Positions 4,737 to 12,004 of a DNA stretch of 13,335 bases are shown piece by piece. The stretch covers positions 1-13,335 of the forward strand of contig URUQ01000024.1 in assembly GCA_900551145.1 (NCBI GenBank), read 5' to 3'. Each line of letters starts with the position of its first letter. The first letter of the stretch is position 1. Origin of the DNA: an uncultured Eubacteriales bacterium (GTDB taxonomy: Bacteria; Bacillota; Clostridia; Christensenellales; CAG-917). The position numbers were made by a program, and so were the translations under genes. The notes beneath the pieces were generated by a model that worked only from the letters and a program-made list of their open reading frames with translations, had not been told where the DNA came from and did no database searches.

Positions 4737-6461
4737 ATGTGCGGAATAGTAGGTTATACTGGATATCAGAATGCAAAAAACATAGTGGTTGACGGCTTAA
4801 AGACGCTGGAATATCGCGGATACGACAGTGCCGGGATTGCACTTACCGACGATGATATCCACTTATATAAGACGGCAGGGCGCGTCGAGGAGTTGGAACG
4901 CATACTCCCGGACTTGACAACGCGCGTTGCCATTGGTCACACGCGTTGGGCGACGCACGGAGCGCCCAACGCGCAGAACGCGCACCCGCATATATCTTTT
5001 GACGGACAAATCGCAATCGTGCACAACGGCGTAATCACCAATTGCGACGAGCTCAAAAAAAACTTGCTTGCAAGAGGCGTAACCTTCCTCTCTTCCACCG
5101 ATAGCGAAATAATCGCGCACCTTATCGCACTCGAAGACACGTCGGATATGCCGTTCGCAATAGAAAAAGTTGGCAAAATGCTCCAAGGCGCGACGACTTT
5201 CCTCGCAATCAAAGCGGGAGACGACGCAATATACGCGCGACGTTTCGGCGCGTCGCTTGCGGTCGGCATAGGTGAAAAAGAAAACTTCGTCGCAAGCGAC
5301 ACTTTGGCGATATCCAAACACACGCGCAAGATCGTACTTTTGCAAGACGGAGAATGTGCAAAAATCACTCCGCGAGGCGTGCTGTTTTTCAAAGACGGAA
5401 AAACAATATCCAAACAAACGATGAAAATCAAGCGCGTTGCGCCCAAAGAGTGTTCTTGCCATATGCGCTCTGAAATCGACGAAATCCCAGACGCGATGTC
5501 ACGCACTTACAGGGAAATAACGCACTCTCTCGATATAAAATCGGTGCAAAAAATCAAAAGCGCGCGCAAAATCTATTTTTGCGGGTGCGGAACTGCCTAT
5601 CACGCGGGATTATACGGCAAATACGTCTTTGAAAAATTGCTCGGTATTCCTTGCGAAACGGTTGTAGCAAGCGAATTCGACAGCGAAAAATTTATTGACG
5701 AGGACAGTGTTTGCATTTTCATAACTCAAAGCGGCGAGACCGCCGACACGCTCATTGCGCTTTCCGAGTGCAAAAAAGCGGGCGCGACGACCATTGCAAT
5801 CACCAACGTCAACGGTAGCAGTATTTGCTTCGAAGCGGACAAAACGTTTTTGCTCGACGCGGGTGCGGAAGTTGCAGTTGCCGCAACAAAGTCCTACAAC
5901 TGTCAATTGCTTGCACTATATCTCATTGCAAAAAAGTGCGCCGAGAAAGACTTTTCGCAAGAAGATATGGCAAAACTTATCCAAGCGATAAGAGACTGCC
6001 AAATGCCCGTATTGTACGAGGAAAAAATCAAAAAAGCCAATCTGTTTTTCGTGGGCAAAGGCGTAGACAACGTCACGGCAAGAGAAGGGGCGTTGAAGTT
6101 TAAGGAAATCACCTACAAGATGACGGATGCCTATCAAGCGGGAGAACTCAAACACGGCGCAATCGCACTTATCGATGACAAAAGCGTAGTGATTACGATA
6201 ATCACCGATTCGAGCGACAAACACCGCATAGAGGCAACCATAAGCGAACTCCGCTCGCGCGGGGCATACGTAATTGCGCTATCGTCGGTGGGTGACGTGG
6301 GGGCAAATAAAACGACGTATCTACCCTTCGTCAAGGACGAATTGCTATATCCGATTCTATCCGTGTTGCCCTTGCAAAACCTTGCGCTTACCGCGTCGCT
6401 ATGCCTAAACCTCAACCCGGACAAACCCCGCAATCTCGCCAAAAGCGTAACCGTAATTTAA
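4737..6461 (+). CDS. glmS: glutamine-fructose-6-phosphate aminotransferase (isomerising)
   Basis: 574 aa, slightly short for the family (about 600). It makes glucosamine-6-phosphate from fructose-6-phosphate and glutamine, the first step to UDP-GlcNAc and the cell wall. The N-terminal glutaminase domain starts MCGIVGYTG with Cys2 (nucleophile after Met removal), and shows GHTRWATHG (67-75), HNG (96-98) and TDSE (121-124). Two SIS domains follow: GCGTAYHA (283-290) and SQSGET-type TQSGET (330-335), then REGALKFKEITY (449-460) with Glu457, ELKHG with His473, and the C-terminal PRNLAKSVTVI with Lys569. The gene stands alone between a divergent cooC unit and a bidirectional terminator. There is no room for, and no sign of, the glmS ribozyme common in Firmicutes. 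Confidence 0.95.
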   Translation: MCGIVGYTGYQNAKNIVVDGLKTLEYRGYDSAGIALTDDDIHLYKTAGRVEELERILPDLTTRVAIGHTRWATHGAPNAQNAHPHISFDGQIAIVHNGVITNCDELKKNLLARGVTFLSSTDSEIIAHLIALEDTSDMPFAIEKVGKMLQGATTFLAIKAGDDAIYARRFGASLAVGIGEKENFVASDTLAISKHTRKIVLLQDGECAKITPRGVLFFKDGKTISKQTMKIKRVAPKECSCHMRSEIDEIPDAMSRTYREITHSLDIKSVQKIKSARKIYFCGCGTAYHAGLYGKYVFEKLLGIPCETVVASEFDSEKFIDEDSVCIFITQSGETADTLIALSECKKAGATTIAITNVNGSSICFEADKTFLLDAGAEVAVAATKSYNCQLLALYLIAKKCAEKDFSQEDMAKLIQAIRDCQMPVLYEEKIKKANLFFVGKGVDNVTAREGALKFKEITYKMTDAYQAGELKHGAIALIDDKSVVITIITDSSDKHRIEATISELRSRGAYVIALSSVGDVGANKTTYLPFVKDELLYPILSVLPLQNLALTASLCLNLNPDKPRNLAKSVTVI

Positions 6462-6531
6462 CGCTATTGCACACGATGAATAGGCGTATTGAGAGTAAAA
6501 CACAACGTAACTTTTTCAATATAAAAGCAAA

Positions 6532-6556
6532 AAAACGGCACTTTATATGCCGTTTT
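6532..6556. terminator. bidirectional terminator, glmS / sirtuin
   Basis: AAAACGGCA, loop CTTTATA, TGCCGTTTT: a 9-bp stem flanked by A- and T-tracts, between convergent genes. The remaining bases of 6462-6583 show nothing else. Confidence 0.85.
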
Positions 6557-6583
6557 ATCATATATAAAATGCTCGCTGTGCAA

Positions 6584-7348
6584 TTATAAGTTTTTATCCA
6601 ACCACTCGGCAACGAGTGCGCAATCGTCGTTTATCAAGATATCCGCCTTTGCGTCCATATACGTTGAGGACTTGTTTATAACCGCCGTGGTATCCCCGTC
6701 GAAGTACTCGCAAAGTCCCGCTGCCGGATACACTACGAGCGACGTGCCTATGACGATGAGCATATCGGCTTGGCTCAACGCTCTCACGGCATTATTCAAA
6801 TCTTTATTATTTAGCATCTCGCCGTAAAGCACTACGTCGGGCTTTATAATTCCGCCACAGTCGTCGCATACGGGAGTGCCGGTCGATGCGGTTATATAGT
6901 TTAGGTCAAAGAACTTTCCGCATCTTTCGCAATGGTTGCGATGCACAGAGCCGTGCAATTCACACACGCGTTTATTGCCCGCTTCTTGGTGCAACCCGTC
7001 TATGTTTTGCGTAATTACGAGAGATAACTTACCCTCTCTTTCAAGGCGCGCGAGAAGGAAATGCATAGCGTTGGGCTTTGCGCTCGGATAAAGCATTTTG
7101 GACTTGTAAAACTCGTAAAACACGTCGACGTGCGACAAGAAAAAGTCGTGCGAAATTATCTCTTCCGCATTGAAATTGCCATACTTGGTGGAATACAGTC
7201 CGTGTGCGCTTCTGAAATCGGGGATACCGCTCGGCACGGAAATTCCCGCACCGCTCAACACCACGATTCTGTTGTGTGTTCGTATTGCTTCTTTCAATTG
7301 TTCAAGCGTAGCCAAAGTACGTTCGTCTTGCGGATAGGTCATGCTCAT
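6584..7348 (-). CDS. NAD-dependent protein deacylase (sirtuin, Sir2/CobB family)
   Basis: 254 aa. It removes acyl groups from lysines using NAD, releasing nicotinamide and O-acyl-ADP-ribose, in the cytoplasm. Visible motifs are GAGIS (33-37), GIPDFRS (41-47), TQNIDGLH (113-120), the catalytic His in LHG (132), zinc cysteines 140, 143, 161 and 164, VLYGE and GTSL. The start is the ATG at 7348, with GAGG six bases upstream; a longer frame from a TTG at 7360 would include that ribosome site. It diverges from the aminotransferase gene across a symmetric double promoter, which may tie NAD- and acyl-linked control to amino-acid metabolism; that link is inference. Substrates cannot be read from the sequence. 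Confidence 0.93.
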   Translation of the reverse strand: MSMTYPQDERTLATLEQLKEAIRTHNRIVVLSGAGISVPSGIPDFRSAHGLYSTKYGNFNAEEIISHDFFLSHVDVFYEFYKSKMLYPSAKPNAMHFLLARLEREGKLSLVITQNIDGLHQEAGNKRVCELHGSVHRNHCERCGKFFDLNYITASTGTPVCDDCGGIIKPDVVLYGEMLNNKDLNNAVRALSQADMLIVIGTSLVVYPAAGLCEYFDGDTTAVINKSSTYMDAKADILINDDCALVAEWLDKNL

Positions 7349-7365
7349 ATAACACCTCAATAAAA

Positions 7366-7404
7366 ATTATATCACTTGAAAAACGCCATATCAAGTGATA
7401 TAAT
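7366..7404. promoter_or_regulatory. symmetric divergent double promoter
   Basis: A perfect 14-bp inverted repeat (7366-7379 and 7391-7404) with an 11-nt centre. Plus strand: TTGAAA (7376-7381), 17 bp, TATAAT (7399-7404), for the aminotransferase. Minus strand: TTGATA (7394-7389), 17 bp, TATAAT (7371-7366), for the sirtuin. The two core promoters fully interlock, so polymerase can hardly occupy both at once. Confidence 0.85.
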
Positions 7405-7427
7405 GCTCAATATATACGAGGTGAATT

Positions 7428-8618
7428 ATGTTCAACGCAGATATGTATGAGTTGGGAAGCAAGCGTTCCGCCATAAGAGAATTGTTTGAATACGGCAAAA
7501 AGCGCGCCGAAGAAGTCGGTGTCGACGGCGTATTCGATTTTTCGCTCGGCAATCCCAACGTTCCTGCACCCGATTGCGTAAAAGACGCGCTTTTATCTCT
7601 TGCATGCGATACAGACTCAACCGCCCTTCACGGCTACACGTCCGCGCAAGGAGACAAAGGCGTGAGAGAGGCGGTTGCAAGACATATCCGCTCCAAATTC
7701 GGAGCAAACGTGCAAGCGGACGATATATACATGACGTGCGGAGCGGCGGCGTCACTTTGCATAACCTTGCGCGCACTTTGTGAAGATAACGACGAATTCG
7801 TTATAATCGCGCCGTACTTCCCCGAATACAAAGTTTTTATCGAAGCACAAGGCGGAAAAGTCGTTTGCGTGCCTTGCAAAGAAAAAGATTTTCAAATAGA
7901 TATCGACGCACTTGGTAGCGCAATCACCGCCAGCACAAAAGCGGTTATTATCAACTCCCCCAACAACCCTTGCGGAGTCGTTTACAGCCAAAGCACCGTG
8001 CAATCGCTTTGCGACGTGCTATCGCAAAAGAGCAAAGAGTACGGCCACCCGATTTTCATAATCTCCGACGAACCGTATCGCGAACTTGCCTACGACGTAA
8101 CCGTTCCGTATATAATGAACTACTATGCGAATAGCGTGGTGTGTTACAGTTATTCCAAGTCGTTGTCTCTCCCCGGTGAGCGCATAGGCTATATCGCGGT
8201 CAATCCAAAAGCACAAAACGCCCGAGACTTGTATCTTGCCGTTTGCGGAGCGGGCAGAGCGCTCGGCTACGTGTGCGCACCCGCGACTTATCAAAAAGTG
8301 GTTGAAAAATGCGTCGACGCCCTCCCCGACATCTCCGCATATAAGCGCAATCGCGATTTGATATACGACTCACTCACGACAATCGGATACACTTGCTTAC
8401 ACCCCGACGGCGCGTTTTATCTGTTTGTGAAAGCACTCGAAGAGGACGCAAATCGCTTTGCGGACAATGCAAAACAGTTTGGCTTATTGCTTGTTCCCTC
8501 AGACGATTTTGGCGTAAAAGGCTACGTGCGCATTGCCTATTGCGTAAACCACGATATGATTGCACGCTCTATCCCCGCGTTTGAAAAACTATATAATCTA
8601 TACGCGAACAATCGTTGA
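7428..8618 (+). CDS. PLP-dependent class I/II aminotransferase (aspartate-aminotransferase-like)
   Basis: 396 aa. It transfers an amino group between an amino acid and a 2-oxo acid with pyridoxal phosphate. Family marks: FSLGNPNVPAP (38-48), HGYTSAQGDKGVR (68-80), NSPNNPCG (176-183), SDEPYREL (213-220, Asp214 to the PLP ring nitrogen), the Schiff-base Lys244 in SYSKSLSLPGERIGY, and Arg368 in GYVRIAY for the substrate carboxylate. The N terminus YELGSKRSAIRELFEYG is typical of a clostridial branch usually annotated as aspartate aminotransferase; the exact amino acid is uncertain. GAGG lies seven bases before the ATG. The gene stands alone, driven by half of the symmetric promoter shared with the sirtuin. 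Confidence 0.92.
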   Translation: MFNADMYELGSKRSAIRELFEYGKKRAEEVGVDGVFDFSLGNPNVPAPDCVKDALLSLACDTDSTALHGYTSAQGDKGVREAVARHIRSKFGANVQADDIYMTCGAAASLCITLRALCEDNDEFVIIAPYFPEYKVFIEAQGGKVVCVPCKEKDFQIDIDALGSAITASTKAVIINSPNNPCGVVYSQSTVQSLCDVLSQKSKEYGHPIFIISDEPYRELAYDVTVPYIMNYYANSVVCYSYSKSLSLPGERIGYIAVNPKAQNARDLYLAVCGAGRALGYVCAPATYQKVVEKCVDALPDISAYKRNRDLIYDSLTTIGYTCLHPDGAFYLFVKALEEDANRFADNAKQFGLLLVPSDDFGVKGYVRIAYCVNHDMIARSIPAFEKLYNLYANNR

Positions 8619-8683
8619 TTATAGGCAAATTCCAAACCTTGCAAAACGACGCTTTTATTGCAATATCACCATTTAACATAAGC

Positions 8684-8710
8684 AAAAACGGCACTTAAAG
8701 TGCCGTTTTT
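8684..8710. terminator. bidirectional terminator, aminotransferase / nucleotidase
   Basis: AAAAACGGCACT, loop TAA, AGTGCCGTTTTT: a 12-bp perfect stem between convergent genes. Its first 13 bases equal those of the terminator at 6531-6543. Confidence 0.9.
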
Positions 8711-8730
8711 GTAATTTTAACGCTTGTTTG

Positions 8731-10359
8731 TTATCTAAACAATCCTGCTTTTATATACTCTGCGAGGCAATCTCTCGGGTAGCAAACGTCTCCGAGTGTT
8801 TTGATTACGGTGAGGTTATTAATGGAATAATCGGAGTTCCAAGAATCGGACACGATATAGAAAGTCTTATTGAGGTCTTGCCCGTTTTTAAGTCTTGCTT
8901 CAACGCTGTCGGCATTGTTGCCTCTTGCATAATAATACTTGGTATTGTTAAAGTATCTATTGAGCAAATCTACACCTTTTATTGCACAAAGTTGTACTTC
9001 GTTATCAAACGGGAAGAGCATTTGAATTTGCCTCATCGTAACGTTGCCGGCGGGCAGATAGCTCGGATATCTTACATTGATAGAACCGCCTGCAAGCACT
9101 ATATCGTACTCGCTTCCCCACATCGATTGGCCTTTTCTCAAATATGCGCTTGCCATAGCGGTGCGCAACGCATACGAATTGCGATATTGACCGTTTTCCC
9201 CGATGATTTCGTCCGGATTGCCGATTTCGCTACTATACTTTTCGACAAGCGTATCGATTATTCCGTCATGTGTTTCGTTTTCGTATGTGCCGTTTGCAAG
9301 GATCTTCGTCGATGTGGTGCTTTTACCGTTGGCATAATTGATTTTTGCAACCGCATTTGACACGCCTTGGTTTTGACCGCCCGCTTGCAAATGGTTTACA
9401 CCGTAAGAGTCAACGAGCATATACGATTGGTGAGTGTGTCCCTCAAAAACCATATCAACGTATCCGTTTGAAAGAGACGCGTCATACCACGTCATATCGC
9501 TATTGGAAATACTTTGAGAATAACTACTGCTATTCTCGTATCCGTCGTGAATTGACAGTACGATATAATCGGCACCTTGTTTTTTGAGATTTTGAGATTC
9601 CGCTTTGATTAGCGCGGTGAGCTCACTGCCGACTTTGAAATATACGTCTTTGCACATACTTGCAGATATTGAAGAATAGCAATCTCCGATAGCGCCGATA
9701 ATGCCGACTTTTGCTCCGTCTTTTTTCACCATAACAGATGATCGACAATACGCTACGCGTTGATTGGTCGCGCGCTCATATACGTTGATTGCAAGGAAAG
9801 GAAATTTTGCAAGTTCCGCATTCGTCTTGATTTTGTCCGTTTTCCAATCGAACTCGTGATTGCCAAGCGTCATAGACGAGCAACCGATATAGTTTAGCCA
9901 CTCGGTAGCAAGTTTGCCCTTTGTGTTGTTGGACTCACTGCTTCCTTGCCACATATCACCAGATGCAAGAATTATCACGTTCCCGTCTTGTTTTTTCTTG
10001 TTGAAATAAGTCGTAAGACCGTCCACGCCGGGTTGGTCGTTGGTTTCGACGTACATACCGTGCAAATCGTTGATTGCGTAAATGTCGAAATCAACAACGA
10101 CGCCCGCTTTGCATTTATCGCACTTGCCGTTGTTGTCCTCGTCTATATGTACGCACGAGACGTCCAAATCCCTATAGCATTTATCGCATACGCTATCGTC
10201 GTTTGCATCGACGTGTACGCATTCGTTCTTACTACCGCCTCCGCCGTTATTGCCACCGTTATTGCCTTTGCCACCGCTTATACTGTCGCACGCAACGAGC
10301 GCGATAAAGCACATCACAACGACGAGACATAATGCGATTATTGAAAGTTTTTTCTTCAT
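8731..10359 (-). CDS. surface lipoprotein 5'-nucleotidase / cyclic phosphodiesterase (UshA-like)
   Basis: 542 aa. A lipoprotein signal (MKKK, hydrophobic 5-22, lipobox LVAC with Cys24) predicts anchoring outside the membrane. A Gly/Asn-rich linker (about 29-43) and two 15-residue Cys repeats follow: CVHVDANDDSVCDKC (47-61) and CVHIDEDNNGKCDKC (69-83). The metallophosphatase domain shows DLHG (98-101), SGDMWQGS (Asp135), GNHEFDW (166-172), SIHDG (His271) and GHTH (307-310), the two-metal site. The C-terminal 5'-nucleotidase domain has LAGGSINVR and PFDNEVQL. It probably releases nucleosides and phosphate from extracellular nucleotides. The start is the ATG at 10359, preceded by GGAG; a longer frame from 10392 lacks a site and would spoil the signal peptide. 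It is monocistronic. Confidence 0.92.
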   Translation of the reverse strand: MKKKLSIIALCLVVVMCFIALVACDSISGGKGNNGGNNGGGGSKNECVHVDANDDSVCDKCYRDLDVSCVHIDEDNNGKCDKCKAGVVVDFDIYAINDLHGMYVETNDQPGVDGLTTYFNKKKQDGNVIILASGDMWQGSSESNNTKGKLATEWLNYIGCSSMTLGNHEFDWKTDKIKTNAELAKFPFLAINVYERATNQRVAYCRSSVMVKKDGAKVGIIGAIGDCYSSISASMCKDVYFKVGSELTALIKAESQNLKKQGADYIVLSIHDGYENSSSYSQSISNSDMTWYDASLSNGYVDMVFEGHTHQSYMLVDSYGVNHLQAGGQNQGVSNAVAKINYANGKSTTSTKILANGTYENETHDGIIDTLVEKYSSEIGNPDEIIGENGQYRNSYALRTAMASAYLRKGQSMWGSEYDIVLAGGSINVRYPSYLPAGNVTMRQIQMLFPFDNEVQLCAIKGVDLLNRYFNNTKYYYARGNNADSVEARLKNGQDLNKTFYIVSDSWNSDYSINNLTVIKTLGDVCYPRDCLAEYIKAGLFR

Positions 10360-10390
10360 TTTGACTCCAAATCCCCAATCGTTATATATC

Positions 10391-10420
10391 AATATACCAC
10401 ATAATATATAAAAAGTACAA
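10391..10420 (-). promoter_or_regulatory. probable promoter of the nucleotidase gene
   Basis: Minus strand TTGTAC (10420-10415), 18-bp spacer, TATATT (10396-10391), about 30 bp upstream of the start. The region is very AT-rich, so other -10 choices exist. Confidence 0.45.
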
Positions 10421-10492
10421 TATACAACTCAATCAATTTTTGGCAAATAAACGGCAAAACGACGCCTTTATCATATAAAAACTCAAAATTTC

Positions 10493-10542
10493 CGCAAACC
10501 ACAAGCACAGCGACGGAGGTTTCTGCTAAACGCAAACCACAA
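10493..10542. repeat. 12-bp direct repeat pair
   Basis: CGCAAACCACAA at 10493-10504 and again at 10531-10542, 38 bp apart. Function unknown. Confidence 0.6.
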
Positions 10543-10562
10543 TAGAAGCTCGCCCTTAACAA

Positions 10563-10601
10563 CCGAAAAGCCCGACGTTTCAGGGATGTCGGGCTTCTCG
10601 G
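10563..10601 (-). terminator. probable terminator of the small minus-strand unit
   Basis: A 9-bp stem (AAGCCCGAC 10568-10576 with GTCGGGCTT 10588-10596) is extended by CCGA/TCGG around one mismatch. On the minus strand the inner stem is followed by TTCGGTTGTT, moderately U-rich. On the plus strand only A-rich sequence follows, so minus-strand termination is more plausible. Confidence 0.5.
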
Positions 10602-10686
10602 AAAAAATAAATAAAGAGGTATGAATGAAAGTTTGCACGCACGGGGACAAAAACAAAACCGTGCACTGCAACCAAAACGGTCGTTG

Positions 10687-10803
10687 TTATGACGCTTTGC
10701 GCATAAGGCTGATGCGCACGAATACGATTTTGCCGTCCTTCGTCGCTATTTGCGAATTGCTCACTCTGCTTTGCTTATTGATATGTGTCATATAGAATTT
10801 CAT
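10687..10803 (-). CDS. 38-aa basic small protein, unknown
   Basis: The sequence starts MKFYMTHINKQSRVS and ends FVRISLMRKAS; it is lysine/arginine-rich, with no membrane segment or cysteine. I do not recognise it. Support is contextual: a minus-strand promoter (TTGATA, 18 bp, TATTAT) about 65 bp upstream, AGGA ten bases before the ATG, and a hairpin terminator 86 bp beyond the stop. It diverges from the WYL regulator gene and shares its promoter/operator region, so it may be that regulator's target. A 56-codon plus-strand frame (10625-10795) overlaps it and is a competing reading. It could also be a non-coding RNA. Confidence 0.4.
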   Translation of the reverse strand: MKFYMTHINKQSRVSNSQIATKDGKIVFVRISLMRKAS

Positions 10804-10842
10804 TTTTATTTTTCCTTTGCAATATTTTTTTGGGTTTCCCCC

Positions 10843-10896
10843 TTGCTTGCAAGAATATAATATGATATAATATGTACCAAAAACGGGACATATCAA
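10843..10896. promoter_or_regulatory. divergent promoters and 24-bp dyad, WYL gene / small ORF
   Basis: Plus strand: TTGCTT (10843-10848), 17 bp, TATAAT (10866-10871) for the WYL gene. Minus strand: TTGATA (10896-10891), 18 bp, TATTAT (10872-10867) for the small unit. A dyad at 10870-10893 (ATATGTaCC, six bases, GGgACATAT, one mismatch) overlaps the -10s, the plus start point and the minus -35 region. It is a good candidate operator for the WYL protein. Confidence 0.65.
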
Positions 10897-10930
10897 TCCT
10901 ATTTTAAAAATTTCTATACGAAGGGCAATT

Positions 10931-11935
10931 ATGGCATTCGAATCCAAAAAAACGCTAATATTCCGCATATATCAAATACTCGAAGAGTACAGCGATTTCG
11001 AGCATCCTCTCACGCATCAAGACATAATCGAAAAACTTGACAGAGATTACGGCATAGAGTGCGAACGCAAGGCGGTCGGGCGCAATATCGCGTGCCTCAA
11101 AGAAATGGGTTTCGATATAGAAAGTTCCAAGGAAGGCTCGTATCTTGCCTCTCGCAAACTTGAAAATGCCGAGCTTCGACTGCTCATAGACAGCGTGCTT
11201 GCATCCCGCAACGTCAACCCCACGCACTCCAAGCAACTCATAGACAAGCTCATCTCTATCGGAGGGCATAACTTCAAGAGCCACGTCAAGCACGTGTATT
11301 CCGTCAAGGATTGGGGCAAATCTGACAACAAAGACTTCTTTTACAATATCGACGTCATAGACGAAGCCATCGAAAACGGCAAAAAAATCCACTTTTTCTA
11401 TAACAAAGTGGGCTTGGACAAGGCGTTGCACCCCTCTCTCGAACACAAAGGTTCTCCCTATCAAATGTTGCTTCACAATCAACGCTACTACCTTATGATG
11501 TTCGACGAAGTTTTTGACCAAGTGGGATACTACCGACTTGACAAAATCACCAATATAACCATTTTGGACGAGGACGCAAAGCCATTGAAACAAAACAAAG
11601 GCTTTGAAAAGGGTATCAACTACAAGGAGATTTCCACCGCGCTTCCGTATATGTACAACGACAAACCCATTCCCGTCACGATAAAGTGTCGCAACTATAT
11701 GATGGACACGATTTCGGACTGGTTCGGCACGGACTTTGTGGTAAATCGCGTAGACGACGCGCACTTCACCGCCACTATCAAAGCAAGCGAAAAAGCAATG
11801 TTGTATTGGGTGCTTCAATACAACTACAAAGTGGAGGTCATCTCCCCCGAGTCGTTGCGCCAAAAGGTAATCGAAAGCCTTCAAAAAACCCTTGATAAAT
11901 ACGAGAAAAAAGACGACAAAAAAGACGAGAATTGA
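10931..11935 (+). CDS. WYL-domain transcriptional regulator
   Basis: 334 aa. An N-terminal winged helix-turn-helix (about 5-75: HQDIIEKLDRDYGIECERKAVGRNI continuing into a wing ending SYLASR) is followed by a helical linker. A WYL domain (about 135-215) has KKIHFFYNKVG, QRYYLMMFD in place of the WYL core, and YYRLDKITNI. A C-terminal extension (about 245-320) ends IISPE-like VISPESLRQKVIESL. WYL proteins sense ligands or nucleic acids and act as repressors or activators, often of defence or stress genes; no defence gene is adjacent here. AAGGG lies about seven bases before the ATG. The gene is divergent from a small ORF across a dyad that may be its own operator. The Lys/Asp tail is partly terminator sequence. 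Confidence 0.9.
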   Translation: MAFESKKTLIFRIYQILEEYSDFEHPLTHQDIIEKLDRDYGIECERKAVGRNIACLKEMGFDIESSKEGSYLASRKLENAELRLLIDSVLASRNVNPTHSKQLIDKLISIGGHNFKSHVKHVYSVKDWGKSDNKDFFYNIDVIDEAIENGKKIHFFYNKVGLDKALHPSLEHKGSPYQMLLHNQRYYLMMFDEVFDQVGYYRLDKITNITILDEDAKPLKQNKGFEKGINYKEISTALPYMYNDKPIPVTIKCRNYMMDTISDWFGTDFVVNRVDDAHFTATIKASEKAMLYWVLQYNYKVEVISPESLRQKVIESLQKTLDKYEKKDDKKDEN

Positions 11936-11947
11936 CTCGTCTTTTTT
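11918..11947. terminator. bidirectional terminator overlapping the WYL stop codon
   Basis: AAAAAAGACGAG (11918-11929), loop AATTGA, CTCGTCTTTTTT (11936-11947): a 12-bp perfect stem. The loop contains the WYL stop codon, so the last codons (KKDEN) form the left arm. It also serves the convergent esterase gene. Confidence 0.85.
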
Positions 11948-11981
11948 AATTAATAATTATTAATTAATAATTAATAATTTT
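11942..11981. repeat. 40-bp A/T-only block with 22-bp perfect palindrome
   Basis: Only A and T occur from 11942 to 11981, built from TTAAT/AATAA units. Positions 11946-11967 form a perfect 22-bp palindrome. It lies between convergent genes; a GGAATATTCC palindrome follows at 11982-11991. Function unknown. Confidence 0.6.
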
Positions 11982-12004
11982 GGAATATTCCGCATTAATC
12001 AATT

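Larger units (their letters stand above)
10421..10686. other. non-coding stretch with short repeats and a hairpin
   Basis: No frame here has both a ribosome site and a recognisable product, apart from the start of a doubtful plus-strand frame at 10625. It contains an 18-nt near copy (10454-10471) of 8641-8658, a 12-bp direct repeat (10493-10504 and 10531-10542) and a strong hairpin (10563-10601). It may hold a small RNA or a dispersed repeat remnant. Confidence 0.4.

Noticed and set aside
6531..8710. Two terminators beginning with the same 13 bases (6531-6543, 8684-8696)
   Set aside because: Likely reuse of a common terminator stem rather than a mobile repeat; similarity ends in the loop.
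10625..10795. 56-codon plus-strand frame with GAGG five bases before the ATG and a hydrophobic end
   Set aside because: It overlaps the minus-strand small unit, has no visible promoter and follows a hairpin. Kept only as a competing reading of that locus.
10955..11884. 309-aa open frame antisense to the WYL gene
   Set aside because: The sense strand encodes a recognisable WYL regulator with a ribosome site; the antisense frame is a codon-bias shadow.
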